Assembly (NCBI GenBank): GCA_007127625.1
Contig: SKYZ01000250.1
Coordinates: 1-18,191, forward strand
Length of the DNA stretch: 18,191 nt
From: Aquisalimonas sp.
GTDB lineage: Bacteria; Pseudomonadota; Gammaproteobacteria; Nitrococcales; Aquisalimonadaceae
Direction: 5' to 3'
The position numbers and the translations under genes are program-made. Every line of letters begins with the position of its first letter. Within the stretch, counting starts at the first letter, position 1. Below the pieces are notes generated by a model. That model was given only the letters and a program-made list of their open reading frames with translations, was not told the origin of the DNA and searched no databases. Shown here piece after piece: positions 1 through 7,930 of this stretch.

Positions 1-78
1 CAGCCTCTACCGGGCGGGCTCAACGGCCCGCTGGGTCCCTCTCGCAATTTCATGGCCGCCTCCATGCCACCAATCCCA

Positions 79-102
79 AGCGACCAGGCTTCGCCTGGCG
101 CT
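79..102. repeat. compact hairpin downstream of the prp operon
   Basis: AGCG plus CCAGGC pairs with GCCTGG plus CGCT around a TTC loop, giving a 10-bp stem with one bulged A at position 83. It lies 76 bases past the prpD stop on the minus strand. Neither side carries a T-run, so it is not a classical intrinsic terminator. It may belong to the same repeat cluster as the REP-like palindrome at 139-163. The structure is seen directly; the role is unknown. Confidence 0.4.
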
Positions 103-138
103 CCTGAAGGTCCGCCCTACGGGGGACTCGCAAGGCCG

Positions 139-163
139 TGTGGGAGCGACGTCAGTCGCGATC
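139..163. repeat. REP-like palindromic element
   Basis: The core TGGGAGCGACGTCAGTCGCG has a GTGGGAGC-type head followed by the inverted repeat GCGAC (146-150), loop GTCA, GTCGC (155-159). This is the typical form of the short REP elements scattered between genes in Pseudomonas, Stenotrophomonas and related gammaproteobacteria, which are mobilised by RAYT (TnpA-REP) transposases. It starts 15 bases beyond the prpD stop codon, a usual place for REPs at operon ends, where they can stabilise or terminate mRNA. Only one copy is visible here, so membership of a genomic family is inferred from its form. Confidence 0.55.
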
Positions 164-177
164 AATCCAGGCCGCGT

Positions 178-1629
178 CTACATCGCCCACAGGTCCATGA
201 AGGTGTTCACCGGCATGTCCTCCAGGCGCCGCTGGTCGGCGCAGGCGTGGCGGATGCGTTCGGCCTGGCGTGGGGCGAACCGGGTGGCCAGCGCACTGTT
301 GAACTTCTCCACCAGCACCGGGATGCCCTCGTCGCGGCGGCGGCGGTGGCCGATGGGGTATTCCACGGCCACGCGGTCGGTGCTGGAGCCGTCCCGGAAG
401 AACACCTGCACGGCGTTGCCGATGGAGCGCTTGTCCGGGTCCAGATAGTCCTTGGAGAAGTCCTTGTTCTCCACCACCTCCATCTTGTCACGCAGGGCGT
501 CGATGCGCGGGTCGGCGGCAACGGCGTCTTCGTAGTCGTCGGCGGTGAGGCGGCCGAAGATCAGTGGTACGGCGGTCATGTACTGGATGCAGTGGTCGCG
601 GTCGGCCGGGTTGTCCAGGGGGCCGGTCTTGTCGATGATGCGCACCCCCGCCTCCTGGGTCTCGATCACGATCCTGTCGATGTCATCGATGCGGTCCTTC
701 ACCTCGGGATGCAGCGTCATGGCCGCCTCGGCGACGGTCTGGGCGTGGAACTCGGCAGGGAAGGAGATCTTGAACAGGATGTTCTCCATGACGTAGCTGC
801 CAAAGCCCTGGCTGAGCTTCAGCGGATTGCCCTTGAACAGCACGTCGTTGAAGCCCCAGCCCTTGGCCGACAGCGCCGACGGGTAGCCCATCTCGCCGGT
901 GTGGGTGATCAGCGCCAGGCGCACGCCGCGGGCGGAGGCATCCCCCGCCGCCCAGCTCTTGCGCGAGCCGGTGTTGGGCGCGTGGCGGTAGGTGCGCAGG
1001 CTGGAGCCGTCGATCCAGGCGTGGGAGAGCGCGGTGATGACGTCGCCCCGGTCACCGCCGAGCAGTTTCGTGGCCACCGCAGCGGTGGCGATACGGCAGA
1101 GCATGACGTGGTCCAGGCCGACGCGGTTGAAGCTGTTCTCCAGCGCGATCACGCCCTGAATCTCGTGGCACTTGATGGCGGCGGTGAGCACGTCCCGCAT
1201 GAGCAGAGGCTCGTGGCCGTTGGCGATGTTGCGGCGGCTGATGTAGTCGGCCACGGCGAGTACGCCGCCCAGGTTGTCCGAGGGGTGACCCCACTCGGCC
1301 GCCAGCCAGGTGTCGTTGAAGTCCAGCCAGCGGATCATGGCGCCGATGTTGAACGCGCCCTGCACCGGATCGAGCTGGTAGGCGGTGCCCGGCACCTTCA
1401 CGCCGTTGGCCATCTGCGCCTCCGGCACCACCGGCCCGAGCAGCTTGGTGCAGGCCGGGTACTGCAGCGACAGCATGGCGCAGGCCAGGCTGTCCATGAG
1501 CATGTGGCGGGCGGTGTCGTAGGCTTCGTCGCTGTCAATCGCGGCGTTGGCCACGTACTCGGCCATATCGACCAGTTCCCGATCCGGATCGGGACGCTTG
1601 GCGGACTTCGTACCGTCGGCTGCGCTCAT
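178..1629 (-). CDS. prpD: 2-methylcitrate dehydratase PrpD
   Basis: PrpD (MmgE/PrpD family, no Fe-S cluster) dehydrates 2-methylcitrate to 2-methylaconitate, and the family can also rehydrate the product to 2-methylisocitrate, in cytosolic propionate oxidation. The protein is closely similar to E. coli PrpD throughout. Visible family blocks include [78 protein letters not shown], and [10 protein letters not shown] near the end. The frame is open from an ATG at 1653, but that start has no ribosome site. The sequence AGGAG (1641-1637) stands 7 bases before the ATG at 1629, which gives 483 residues, the same as E. coli PrpD. The ATG at 1632 is possible but close. It is the last gene of the operon, 74 bases after prpF with this start. 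It is partly redundant with acnD/prpF in the same operon. Confidence 0.96.
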   Translation of the reverse strand: MSAADGTKSAKRPDPDRELVDMAEYVANAAIDSDEAYDTARHMLMDSLACAMLSLQYPACTKLLGPVVPEAQMANGVKVPGTAYQLDPVQGAFNIGAMIRWLDFNDTWLAAEWGHPSDNLGGVLAVADYISRRNIANGHEPLLMRDVLTAAIKCHEIQGVIALENSFNRVGLDHVMLCRIATAAVATKLLGGDRGDVITALSHAWIDGSSLRTYRHAPNTGSRKSWAAGDASARGVRLALITHTGEMGYPSALSAKGWGFNDVLFKGNPLKLSQGFGSYVMENILFKISFPAEFHAQTVAEAAMTLHPEVKDRIDDIDRIVIETQEAGVRIIDKTGPLDNPADRDHCIQYMTAVPLIFGRLTADDYEDAVAADPRIDALRDKMEVVENKDFSKDYLDPDKRSIGNAVQVFFRDGSSTDRVAVEYPIGHRRRRDEGIPVLVEKFNSALATRFAPRQAERIRHACADQRRLEDMPVNTFMDLWAM

Positions 1630-1655
1630 CATCGGACTCCTCGTCGTACGCATGG

Positions 1656-1668
1656 ATAGTCCGACTAT
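1656..1668. promoter_or_regulatory. 13-bp palindrome in the prpF-prpD gap
   Basis: ATAGTC-C-GACTAT is a perfect inverted repeat with a one-base centre, 27 bases upstream of the preferred prpD start. It could be an operator or a small RNA hairpin. A second weak inverted repeat, TGACG (1676-1680) with CGTCA (1688-1692), follows between it and the prpF stop. No regulator binding motif is recognised; the function is speculative. Confidence 0.25.
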
Positions 1669-1703
1669 AGTTCAGTGACGGCGCGGTCGTCAGTGCGGTG
1701 CCG

Positions 1704-2891
1704 CTACGATGCTGCGAACACATCTCCCGGCACCCGTACATGGCCCTCCATGAGCACGCGCGCGCTGCGGCTCATGCTCACTTTCGCCACGGTCCACTCG
1801 CCGTCTTCCTGCACCGCCCTGGCGCCCACGCGCAGGGTGCCGGAGGGATGGCCGAAATGGACACTGTCGCGGTCGCCGCCGCCGGCGGCCTGGTTGACCA
1901 GTGTGCCGGGGATCGCCGCCGCGGTACCAATGGCGACAGCCGCCGTACCCATCATGGCGTGGTGGAGCTTGCCCATGGACAGGGCGCGCACCAGCAGGTC
2001 GATATCCGCGGCGCGCACGGTCTTGCCACTGGAGGCCTGATAATCCTTGGGCGGGGCGACGAAGGCCACCTTGGGGGTGTGCTGACGGCTGGCCGCCTCG
2101 TCCACATGGTCTATGAGCCCCATGCGCACGGCACCAACGGCGCGGATGGTCTCGAACATCCCGAGCTGTTCCGGATCGCCGTTGATGGCATCCTGCAGCT
2201 CGGTGCCCGTGTAACCGATGGCGTCGGCGTTGATGAACACGGTGGGGATGCCGGCGTTGATCAGGGTGGCCTGCAACATCCCCACGCCGGGGACGTCCAG
2301 CGCGTCCACCAGGTTGCCGGTGGGGAACAGGGCGCCCTCGCCGTCGGCGGGGTTCATGAACTCCACCGGCACCTCCGCCGCCGGGAAGGTCACTCCGTCC
2401 AGCTCGAAGTCGCCGGTCTCCTGGACGTCGCCATTCACCATGGGCACGCGCCCGATGATGGTCTTCCGGATGTTGGCCTGCCAGATGCGCACCTCGGCCA
2501 CGCCGTCGCGCGGGATGCGGGCAGGGTCCACCAGGCCGTTGGCGATGGCGAACGGCCCCACGGCGGCGGAGAGGTTGCCGCAGTTGCCGCTCCAGTCCAC
2601 GAACGGCTTGTCGATGGACACCTGGCCGAAGAGGTAGTCCACGTCGTGATCCGGGCTGTCGCTGGCCGACAGGATCACCGTCTTGCTGGTGCTCGACGTG
2701 GCCCCGCCCATGCCGTCGGTGTGCTTGCCGTAGGGGTCGGGGCTGCCGATCACCCGCAGGAGCAGGTTGTCGCGAGTAGGGCCGCGTACCTGCGCGGCTT
2801 CCGGCAGGTCCTGCAGGCGGAAGAACACGCCCTTGCTGGTGCCCCCGCGCATGTAGGTGGCGGGGATGCGGATCTGGGGTTGAGGCGCCAT
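1704..2891 (-). CDS. prpF: 2-methylaconitate cis-trans isomerase PrpF
   Basis: PrpF isomerises trans-2-methylaconitate, the form released by AcnD, to the cis isomer, so that the AcnD route can complete the 2-methylcitrate cycle. It belongs to the PrpF/diaminopimelate-epimerase fold family. At 395 residues it matches the family length (about 397). The N-terminal block is PATYMRGGTSKGVFF. Lys70 (TSSTSKT) and Cys104 (DWSGNCGN) line up with the active-site Lys and Cys described for Shewanella PrpF. The C-terminal half has SMGKLHHAMMGTAAVA and the HFGHPSGTL block. It lies 74 bases after acnD, and a strong hairpin (2913-2940) stands just ahead of its start. Only a weak GGAA-like ribosome site precedes the ATG at 2891, so expression may rely on coupling or on the hairpin context. 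The family assignment is secure. Confidence 0.95.
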   Translation of the reverse strand: MAPQPQIRIPATYMRGGTSKGVFFRLQDLPEAAQVRGPTRDNLLLRVIGSPDPYGKHTDGMGGATSSTSKTVILSASDSPDHDVDYLFGQVSIDKPFVDWSGNCGNLSAAVGPFAIANGLVDPARIPRDGVAEVRIWQANIRKTIIGRVPMVNGDVQETGDFELDGVTFPAAEVPVEFMNPADGEGALFPTGNLVDALDVPGVGMLQATLINAGIPTVFINADAIGYTGTELQDAINGDPEQLGMFETIRAVGAVRMGLIDHVDEAASRQHTPKVAFVAPPKDYQASSGKTVRAADIDLLVRALSMGKLHHAMMGTAAVAIGTAAAIPGTLVNQAAGGGDRDSVHFGHPSGTLRVGARAVQEDGEWTVAKVSMSRSARVLMEGHVRVPGDVFAAS

Positions 2892-2912
2892 GGCGTTGGT
2901 TTCCGTGGTCGG

Positions 2913-2940
2913 CGCCCGCCGCGCGGGGCGCGGACGGGCG
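2913..2940 (-). repeat. strong GC hairpin between acnD and prpF
   Basis: CGCCCG (2913-2918) and CCGCGC (2919-2924) pair with GCGCGG (2928-2933) and CGGGCG (2935-2940) around a GGG loop, with one bulged A at 2934. This is a 12-bp, all-GC stem. It begins 25 bases after the acnD stop and ends about 21 bases before the prpF ATG. No T-run follows, so an intrinsic terminator is unlikely. An mRNA-stability element or a translation modulator inside the operon is more plausible. The structure is seen directly; the role is inferred. Confidence 0.5.
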
Positions 2941-2965
2941 ATCCAGTCAGTTGCAGTTGTCGGGG

Positions 2966-5593
2966 TTACTGCTCGAGAGCAGTTGCGTTGGGATCCGATT
3001 CCAGGAAGTCCTTGGCGAAGCGCTGCAGGATGCCGCCGGCCTCGTAGATGGAAACCTCCTCGGCGGTGTCCAGGCGACAGATCACCGGGACCTCCACCCG
3101 CTCGCCGTTGGCACGGGTCACCACCAGCGTGAGCGTCGCCCCGGGCGCCAGCTGGCCTTCCACGTCGTAGACCTCGGTGCCGTCCAGGCCCAGGGTCTTG
3201 CGGGTGGTGCCCTCATGGAACTGCAGGGGCATCACGCCCATGCCCACCAGGTTGGTGCGGTGGATGCGCTCGAAGCCTTCGGCAACGATGGCCTCCACAC
3301 CCGCGAGACGCACGCCCTTGGCCGCCCAGTCGCGGGAGGAGCCCTGGCCGTAGTCGGCGCCGGCGACGATGATCAGCGGCTGCTTGCGCGCCATGTAGGT
3401 CTCGATGGCATCCCACATGCGCATCACCTTGCCGTCCGGCTCCAGCCGGGTGAGCGAGCCCTGACGGACCTTGCCGTTGTCATCCACCGCCATCTCGTTC
3501 ACCAGCTTGGGGTTGGCGAGCGTGGCCCGCTGGGCGGTGAGGTGATCGCCCCGGTGGGTGGCGTAGGAGTTGAAGTCCTCCTCCGGCAGACCCATTTTCG
3601 CCAGGTACTCACCCGCCGCGCTATCCGCCATGATGGCGTTGGAGGGCGAGAGGTGGTCGGTGGTGATGTTGTCGCCCAGTACCGCCAGCGGCCGCATGCC
3701 CTGCAGGGTCGGCTTGTGTGCCAGTGCGCCTTCCCAGTACGGCGGGCGGCGGATATAGGTGCTCTGGGGCCGCCAGTCGTAAAGCGGGCTCACCTGCACT
3801 TTGGCGTCGGTGGACTTCTTGAACATCGGGAAGTAGACGTTGCGGAAGTGCTCCGGTTTGACGGAATCCCGCACCATGGCGTCGATCTCGTCCTCGCTGG
3901 GCCACAGGTCCTTGAGGGTAATCGGGTTGCCATCGGCGTCATGGCCGAGCACGTCCTTCTCGATGTCGAAGCGCACCGTTCCCGCGATGGCGTAGGCCAC
4001 CACCATGGGCGGCGAGGCCAGGAACGCCTGCTTGGCGTAGGGGTGGATGCGGCCGTCGAAGTTCCGGTTGCCGGAGAGCACCGCCACGGAGTAGAGATCC
4101 CGGTCGATGATCTCCTGCTGGATCGTCGGGTCCAGGGCGCCGCTCATGCCGTTGCAGGTGGTGCAGGCGAAGGCGACGATGCCGAAACCGAGATCTTCCA
4201 GATGCGACAGCAGGTCCGCCTCTTCCAGGTACAACTGCACCGCCTTGGAGCCGGGGGCAAGTGAGGTCTTCACCCACGGCTTGCGCTGCAGCCCGAGTTC
4301 GTTGGCTTTCTTCGCCAGCAGCCCGGCGGCGATGACGTTGCGCGGGTTGCTGGTGTTGGTGCAGCTGGTAATGGCCGCGATGATCACCGCGCCGTCGGGC
4401 ATCAGGCCGTCGTCGCGCTCTTCCACCTCGCCGGCGATGCCGGCCTTGGTGAGATCGGTGGTGGAGACGCGCTTGTGCGGGTTGGAGGGGCCGGCCACGT
4501 TGCGCACCACCGAGGAGAGATCGAAGCGCAGTACGCGCTCGTACTCGGCGGTCTCCAGATCATCCGCCCACAGGCCCACGGTCTTGGCGTAGTTCTCCAC
4601 CAGCTTGACCTGCTCCGGCTCGCGGCCGGTCAGCGTCAGGTAGTCCAGGGTCTGCTGGTCAATGTAGAACATGGCCGCCGTGGCACCGAACTCCGGGGTC
4701 ATGTTGGAGATGGTGGCGCGATCACCCACGGTGAGCGCCTTGGCCCCCTCGCCGTAGAACTCCAGGTAGGACGACACCACCCGCTCGTTGCGCAGGAACT
4801 CGGTCAGTGCCAGCACGATGTCGGTGGCGGTGACACCCGGCTGCGGCTTGCCGGTAAGCTCCACGCCGATGATATCCGGCAGGCGCATGTAGGACGCGCG
4901 CCCGAGCATGACGCTCTCCGCCTCCAGGCCGCCGACACCGATGGCAATGACGCCGAGTGCGTCCACATGCGGGGTGTGGCTGTCCGTGCCCACGCAGGTA
5001 TCGGGGTAGGCCACGCCGTCACCCGTCTGGATCACCGGCGAGATCTTCTCCAGATTGATCTGGTGCATGATGCCGTTGCCCGGCGGGATCACGTCGACGT
5101 TGTCGAAGGCCTTCTTGGTCCAGTCGATGAAATGGAAGCGGTCTTCGTTGCGCCGCTCCTCGATGGCGCGGTTCTTCTCGAAGGCGTCCTTCTCGAAGCC
5201 GGCATGCTCCACCGCCAGGGAGTGGTCGACGATGAGCTGTGTGGGTACCACCGGGTTGACCTTGGCCGGGTCCCCGCCTTTCTCGGCGATGGCATCACGC
5301 AGGCCTGCCAGATCCACCAGCGCCGTCTGGCCGAGGATGTCGTGACAGACCACGCGCGCCGGGTACCAGGGGAAGTCCAGATCCCGCTTGCGCTCGATGA
5401 GCTGCTTGAGACTGTCCGTGAGCCGGGACGGATCACAGCGCCGCACCAGGTTCTCGGCCAGTACCCGGGAGGTGTAAGGCATTCCGGCGTAGGCACCCGG
5501 TTTGATGGCATCCACCGCCTCGCGGACATCATAGTAATCCAGGTCGGTACCCGGCAGGGGCTTGCGGTAGTCGATATTCAGGACATCGGACAT
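2966..5593 (-). CDS. acnD: Fe/S-dependent 2-methylisocitrate dehydratase AcnD
   Basis: AcnD is an aconitase-like [4Fe-4S] enzyme that dehydrates 2-methylcitrate to trans-2-methylaconitate and, with PrpF, replaces or supplements PrpD. From the chosen start it has 875 residues, close to the 867 of Shewanella AcnD. The N-terminal aconitase domain contains CVGTDSHTPHVDALGV. Cluster ligands are Cys411 (SCTNTSNP), Cys477 and Cys480 (CTTCNG). The C-terminal swivelling domain has GDNITTDHLSPSNAI and ADYGQGSSRDWAAKG. The frame is open to an ATG at 5629, but the ATG at 5593 is preferred. It gives MSDVLNIDYRKPLPGTDLDY, close to how family members begin, and has GAGGT 10 bases upstream, whereas the earlier ATG has no ribosome site. 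AcnA-type aconitase is the alternative, but the immediate prpF neighbour and the operon context favour AcnD. Confidence 0.93.
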   Translation of the reverse strand: MSDVLNIDYRKPLPGTDLDYYDVREAVDAIKPGAYAGMPYTSRVLAENLVRRCDPSRLTDSLKQLIERKRDLDFPWYPARVVCHDILGQTALVDLAGLRDAIAEKGGDPAKVNPVVPTQLIVDHSLAVEHAGFEKDAFEKNRAIEERRNEDRFHFIDWTKKAFDNVDVIPPGNGIMHQINLEKISPVIQTGDGVAYPDTCVGTDSHTPHVDALGVIAIGVGGLEAESVMLGRASYMRLPDIIGVELTGKPQPGVTATDIVLALTEFLRNERVVSSYLEFYGEGAKALTVGDRATISNMTPEFGATAAMFYIDQQTLDYLTLTGREPEQVKLVENYAKTVGLWADDLETAEYERVLRFDLSSVVRNVAGPSNPHKRVSTTDLTKAGIAGEVEERDDGLMPDGAVIIAAITSCTNTSNPRNVIAAGLLAKKANELGLQRKPWVKTSLAPGSKAVQLYLEEADLLSHLEDLGFGIVAFACTTCNGMSGALDPTIQQEIIDRDLYSVAVLSGNRNFDGRIHPYAKQAFLASPPMVVAYAIAGTVRFDIEKDVLGHDADGNPITLKDLWPSEDEIDAMVRDSVKPEHFRNVYFPMFKKSTDAKVQVSPLYDWRPQSTYIRRPPYWEGALAHKPTLQGMRPLAVLGDNITTDHLSPSNAIMADSAAGEYLAKMGLPEEDFNSYATHRGDHLTAQRATLANPKLVNEMAVDDNGKVRQGSLTRLEPDGKVMRMWDAIETYMARKQPLIIVAGADYGQGSSRDWAAKGVRLAGVEAIVAEGFERIHRTNLVGMGVMPLQFHEGTTRKTLGLDGTEVYDVEGQLAPGATLTLVVTRANGERVEVPVICRLDTAEEVSIYEAGGILQRFAKDFLESDPNATALEQ

Positions 5594-5694
5594 AGCTGAA
5601 TGTACCTCAGGACACGCGGCAGGGCGCATACGCCCGCCGCAGAAGGGTTCTGCGCAAACCGGGGAGCCGGCAGGGACACGGCGCGGAAGCAGTC

Positions 5695-5810
5695 GTCATT
5701 GCGAGCCGCGCCGCGCATCCCTGTCATTGCGAGCGAAGCGAAGCAATCTCGACTCGACGCCACTGCACGGTGTCGGGAGATTGCTTCGTCGCTACGCTCC
5801 TCGCAATGAC
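5695..5810. repeat. dispersed inverted-repeat element (GTCATTGCGAG family) in the prpC-acnD gap
   Basis: The left arm (5723-5750) starts GTCATTGCGAG and ends CGAAGCAATCTC. The right arm (5777-5810) starts GAGATTGCTTCG and ends CTCGCAATGAC, so the outer 11 and inner 12 bases are perfectly complementary; the middles differ in length (28 versus 34 bases). A partial extra copy of the outer end lies at 5695-5705. This is the well-known short non-autonomous repeat that reads as CFASLAMT-like peptides in spurious ORFs of many bacteria. It can fold into a long hairpin in the polycistronic mRNA. No transposase gene and no clear target duplication are visible. Confidence 0.7.
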
Positions 5811-5822
5811 GGGGGTTGTTCC

Positions 5823-5844
5823 CGCCGCGGGTCCAGCCGCGGCG
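5823..5844 (-). repeat. GC hairpin just after prpC
   Basis: CGCCGCGG (5823-5830) and CCGCGGCG (5837-5844) form an 8-bp perfect stem with loop GTCCAG, beginning 21 bases past the prpC stop on the minus strand. The bases that follow in the transcript (GGAACAACCCCC) contain no U-run. It is therefore not a canonical terminator, but it could pause RNA polymerase or protect the 3' end of an acuI-prpB-prpC sub-transcript. Confidence 0.4.
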
Positions 5845-5865
5845 CCCCGTCGGGTGGTGCCGGTT

Positions 5866-6993
5866 TCAACCGCGCTGGTCGATGGGTTTGACTTCGCGCA
5901 GCTCCGGACCCACGTAATCGGCACTGGGCCGGATGATGCGGTTGTTCTCGCGCTGTTCCATTACATGCGCCGCCCAGCCTGTGAGCCGCGACATGACGAA
6001 GATGGGCGTGAACAGCTTCGTGGGAATGCCCATGAAGTGGTAGGCCGAAGCGTGGAAGAAGTCCGCATTGGGAAAGAGCTTCTTCTCGTCCCACATCAGT
6101 TGCTCCACCGCTTCGCTGACCGGGTAGAGCACCGTGTCACCCACGTCGTCGGCAAGCTTCTTCGACCAGGCCTTGATCACGGCGTTGCGGGGGTCGGACT
6201 CGCGGTAGATGGCGTGGCCGAAACCCATGACCTTCTCCTTGCGGTCCAGCATACCCTTGAGTTCCCGCTTCGCCTCTTCCGGTGAGGACCACTGCTCGAT
6301 CATCTCCATGGCCGCCTCGTTGGCACCGCCGTGCAGCGGGCCGCGCAGGGAGCCGATGGCGCCGGTGACGCAGGAGTGCATGTCCGACAGGGTCGAGGCA
6401 CACACCCGGGCGGTGAACGTGGAGGCGTTGAACTCGTGCTCGGCGTAGAGGATCAGCGAGACGTTCATCACGTCCGAATGCAGCTGGTTCGCCGGCTTGC
6501 CGTGGAGCAGGTGCAGGAAGTGGCCGCCGATGGAGTCGTCGTCGGTGTTGGGATCGATACGCACCCCGTCGTGGGAGTAGCGGTACCAGTAATTGATGAT
6601 GGAAGGGAACACCGCCAGCAACCGGTCGGCCACGTCCTGCTGCTGGGAGAAATCGACCTCCGTCTCCAGGTTGCCCAGCATGGAGGCGCCGGTGCGCATC
6701 ACGTCCATGGGATGGGCATCCCTGGGGATGCGCTCAAGCACCTCCCGCAGCGGCTGCGGCAGGTCGCGCATGCCCTTCAGGCGCTTGATGTAGGCGTCCA
6801 GCTGGCTGCGCGTGGGCAGCTCACCGTGGAGGATGAGGTAGGCCACCTCCTCGAAGCTGGTGTTGTCCGCCAGGTCGCGGACATCGTAGCCGCGATAGGT
6901 CAGCCCCGTTCCCTTCTGGCCCACGGTGCACAGGGCCGTCGCGCCCGCGGACTGCCCGCGCAGGCCGGCTCCGCCAACTTTCTTGTCTGTCAT
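5866..6993 (-). CDS. prpC: 2-methylcitrate synthase PrpC
   Basis: PrpC condenses propionyl-CoA with oxaloacetate to 2-methylcitrate, the committing step of the cytosolic 2-methylcitrate cycle. The 375-residue length is that of short, dimeric, gram-positive-type citrate synthase folds, which include PrpC; TCA citrate synthases of gammaproteobacteria are about 430 residues. The catalytic residues are visible as His221 (GPLHGGANEAAMEM), His260 (GFGHAIY) and Asp311 (FPNADFF). The CoA-side block GIPTKLFTPIFVMSRLTGW and the Arg of ENNRIIRPSADYVG follow. An AGAGG ribosome site lies 6 bases before the ATG. It sits 51 bases after prpB. Genomic context separates it from a plain citrate synthase, though such enzymes often have some acetyl-CoA activity. 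Confidence 0.96.
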   Translation of the reverse strand: MTDKKVGGAGLRGQSAGATALCTVGQKGTGLTYRGYDVRDLADNTSFEEVAYLILHGELPTRSQLDAYIKRLKGMRDLPQPLREVLERIPRDAHPMDVMRTGASMLGNLETEVDFSQQQDVADRLLAVFPSIINYWYRYSHDGVRIDPNTDDDSIGGHFLHLLHGKPANQLHSDVMNVSLILYAEHEFNASTFTARVCASTLSDMHSCVTGAIGSLRGPLHGGANEAAMEMIEQWSSPEEAKRELKGMLDRKEKVMGFGHAIYRESDPRNAVIKAWSKKLADDVGDTVLYPVSEAVEQLMWDEKKLFPNADFFHASAYHFMGIPTKLFTPIFVMSRLTGWAAHVMEQRENNRIIRPSADYVGPELREVKPIDQRG

Positions 6994-7044
6994 GGTGCGC
7001 CTCTCTCTCGGTTCTCGCTTGGATCCCGGTCTACTGCGCCGGGT

Positions 7045-7929
7045 TTACTTGTCTTTCCGGAACAGGGCATCGAGCTTGCGCTCGTACTCGTGGTAGCCCA
7101 GCACCTCGTAGAGCTCGTCCCGGGTCTGCATGGTGTCCACCACCTCCGACTGGGTTCCGTGCTCGCGGAGGCTGGCGTAAACCGTCTCGGCGGCCCGGCT
7201 CATGGCACGGAAGGCCGACAGCGGGTACAGCACCATGCCGGCACCGGCGTCACGCAGCTCGCCGGTGGTGAACAACGGCGTCTTGCCGAATTCGGTGATG
7301 TTGGCGAGCACCGGCACCGGCACGCGATCGGCAAAGGCCTTGAACTCGTCCAGGCTGTGCAGCGCCTCGGCGAAGATCATGTCCGCACCGGCCTCCACAT
7401 AGGCATTGGCCCGATCCAGGGCGGCTTCCATGCCCTCGGAGGCGTAGGCGTCAGTACGGGCCATGAAAACGAACTGCTCGTCCTGGCGGGCGTCCACACC
7501 GGCCATGACGCGGTCCACCATCTCGTCCCGGGAGACCAGTTCCTTGTTGGGACGGTGGCCGCACCGCTTGGCCGCCACCTGGTCCTCCAGGTGGATGGCG
7601 GCGACGCCGGCGCGCTCCATCTCGCGGATGGTGCGGGCGATGTTGAAGGCGCTGCCCCAGCCGGTATCCACGTCCACCAGCAGCGGCACATCGGTGATAC
7701 CAGTGATGCGGCGCGCGTCCTCCAGCACGTCGGAGAGCTGGGTAATGCCCAGATCCGGCAAGCCGTAGGAGGCGTTGGCCACGCCACCGCCGGACAGATA
7801 GATGGCGCGGAACCCGGCGCGCTCGGCGAGCAGGGCCGCGTAGGCATTGATGGTGCCGGCGATCTGCAGCGGGCGCTCGGCCTCCAGCGCAGATCGGAAG
7901 CGGGCACCGGCGGACGGTTTCTTGCTCAT
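7045..7929 (-). CDS. prpB: 2-methylisocitrate lyase PrpB
   Basis: PrpB cleaves 2-methylisocitrate to pyruvate and succinate, the last step of the cycle. It is a Mg-dependent TIM-barrel enzyme of the isocitrate lyase/PEP mutase superfamily. Family blocks are [48 protein letters not shown] (metal-binding Asp pair), KRCGHRPNK with the catalytic Cys123, [12 protein letters not shown] and YPLSAFRAM. The frame is open to a GTG at 7944, inside acuI. The ATG at 7929 is preferred because GGAG lies 9 bases upstream and it gives 294 residues starting MSKKPSAG, similar to E. coli PrpB (296). With this start only one base separates it from the acuI stop (TGA-C-ATG), which implies translational coupling. 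Confidence 0.96.
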   Translation of the reverse strand: MSKKPSAGARFRSALEAERPLQIAGTINAYAALLAERAGFRAIYLSGGGVANASYGLPDLGITQLSDVLEDARRITGITDVPLLVDVDTGWGSAFNIARTIREMERAGVAAIHLEDQVAAKRCGHRPNKELVSRDEMVDRVMAGVDARQDEQFVFMARTDAYASEGMEAALDRANAYVEAGADMIFAEALHSLDEFKAFADRVPVPVLANITEFGKTPLFTTGELRDAGAGMVLYPLSAFRAMSRAAETVYASLREHGTQSEVVDTMQTRDELYEVLGYHEYERKLDALFRKDK

Positions 7930-7930
7930 G

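Noticed and set aside
1..60. GCGGGC-TCAACG-GCCCGC inverted repeat near the left edge as terminator of a neighbouring gene
   Set aside because: The stem is short, no T-run follows on either strand, and the adjoining gene lies outside the window, so its direction is unknown.
52..1659. 535-residue plus-strand open frame opposite prpD
   Set aside because: It is antisense to an unmistakable prpD, its translation is His/Val/Gly/Ala-rich without recognisable domains, and such frames arise from high-GC codon bias on the other strand.
1698..5599. Long plus-strand frames opposite prpF and acnD (1698-3047, 2951-4264, 4475-5599)
   Set aside because: They are shadows of conserved minus-strand genes with the same low-complexity composition and no family resemblance or ribosome sites.
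5695..5810. CRISPR-like or IS remnant interpretation of the repeat
   Set aside because: There are no regularly spaced direct repeats or spacers and no transposase fragment; the arms are one inverted pair plus a partial end.
5578..6285. Small frames in the prpC-acnD gap (5578-5763 minus, 5600-5809 plus, 5770-6285 plus)
   Set aside because: Their sequences come from the dispersed inverted repeat (CFASLAMT-like peptides), and the longest runs into antisense prpC; none has a ribosome site.
7025..7043. CCCGG/CCGGG inverted repeat in the prpB-prpC gap as a terminator
   Set aside because: It is only 5 bp with a 9-base loop and no U-run; expected by chance in DNA this GC-rich.
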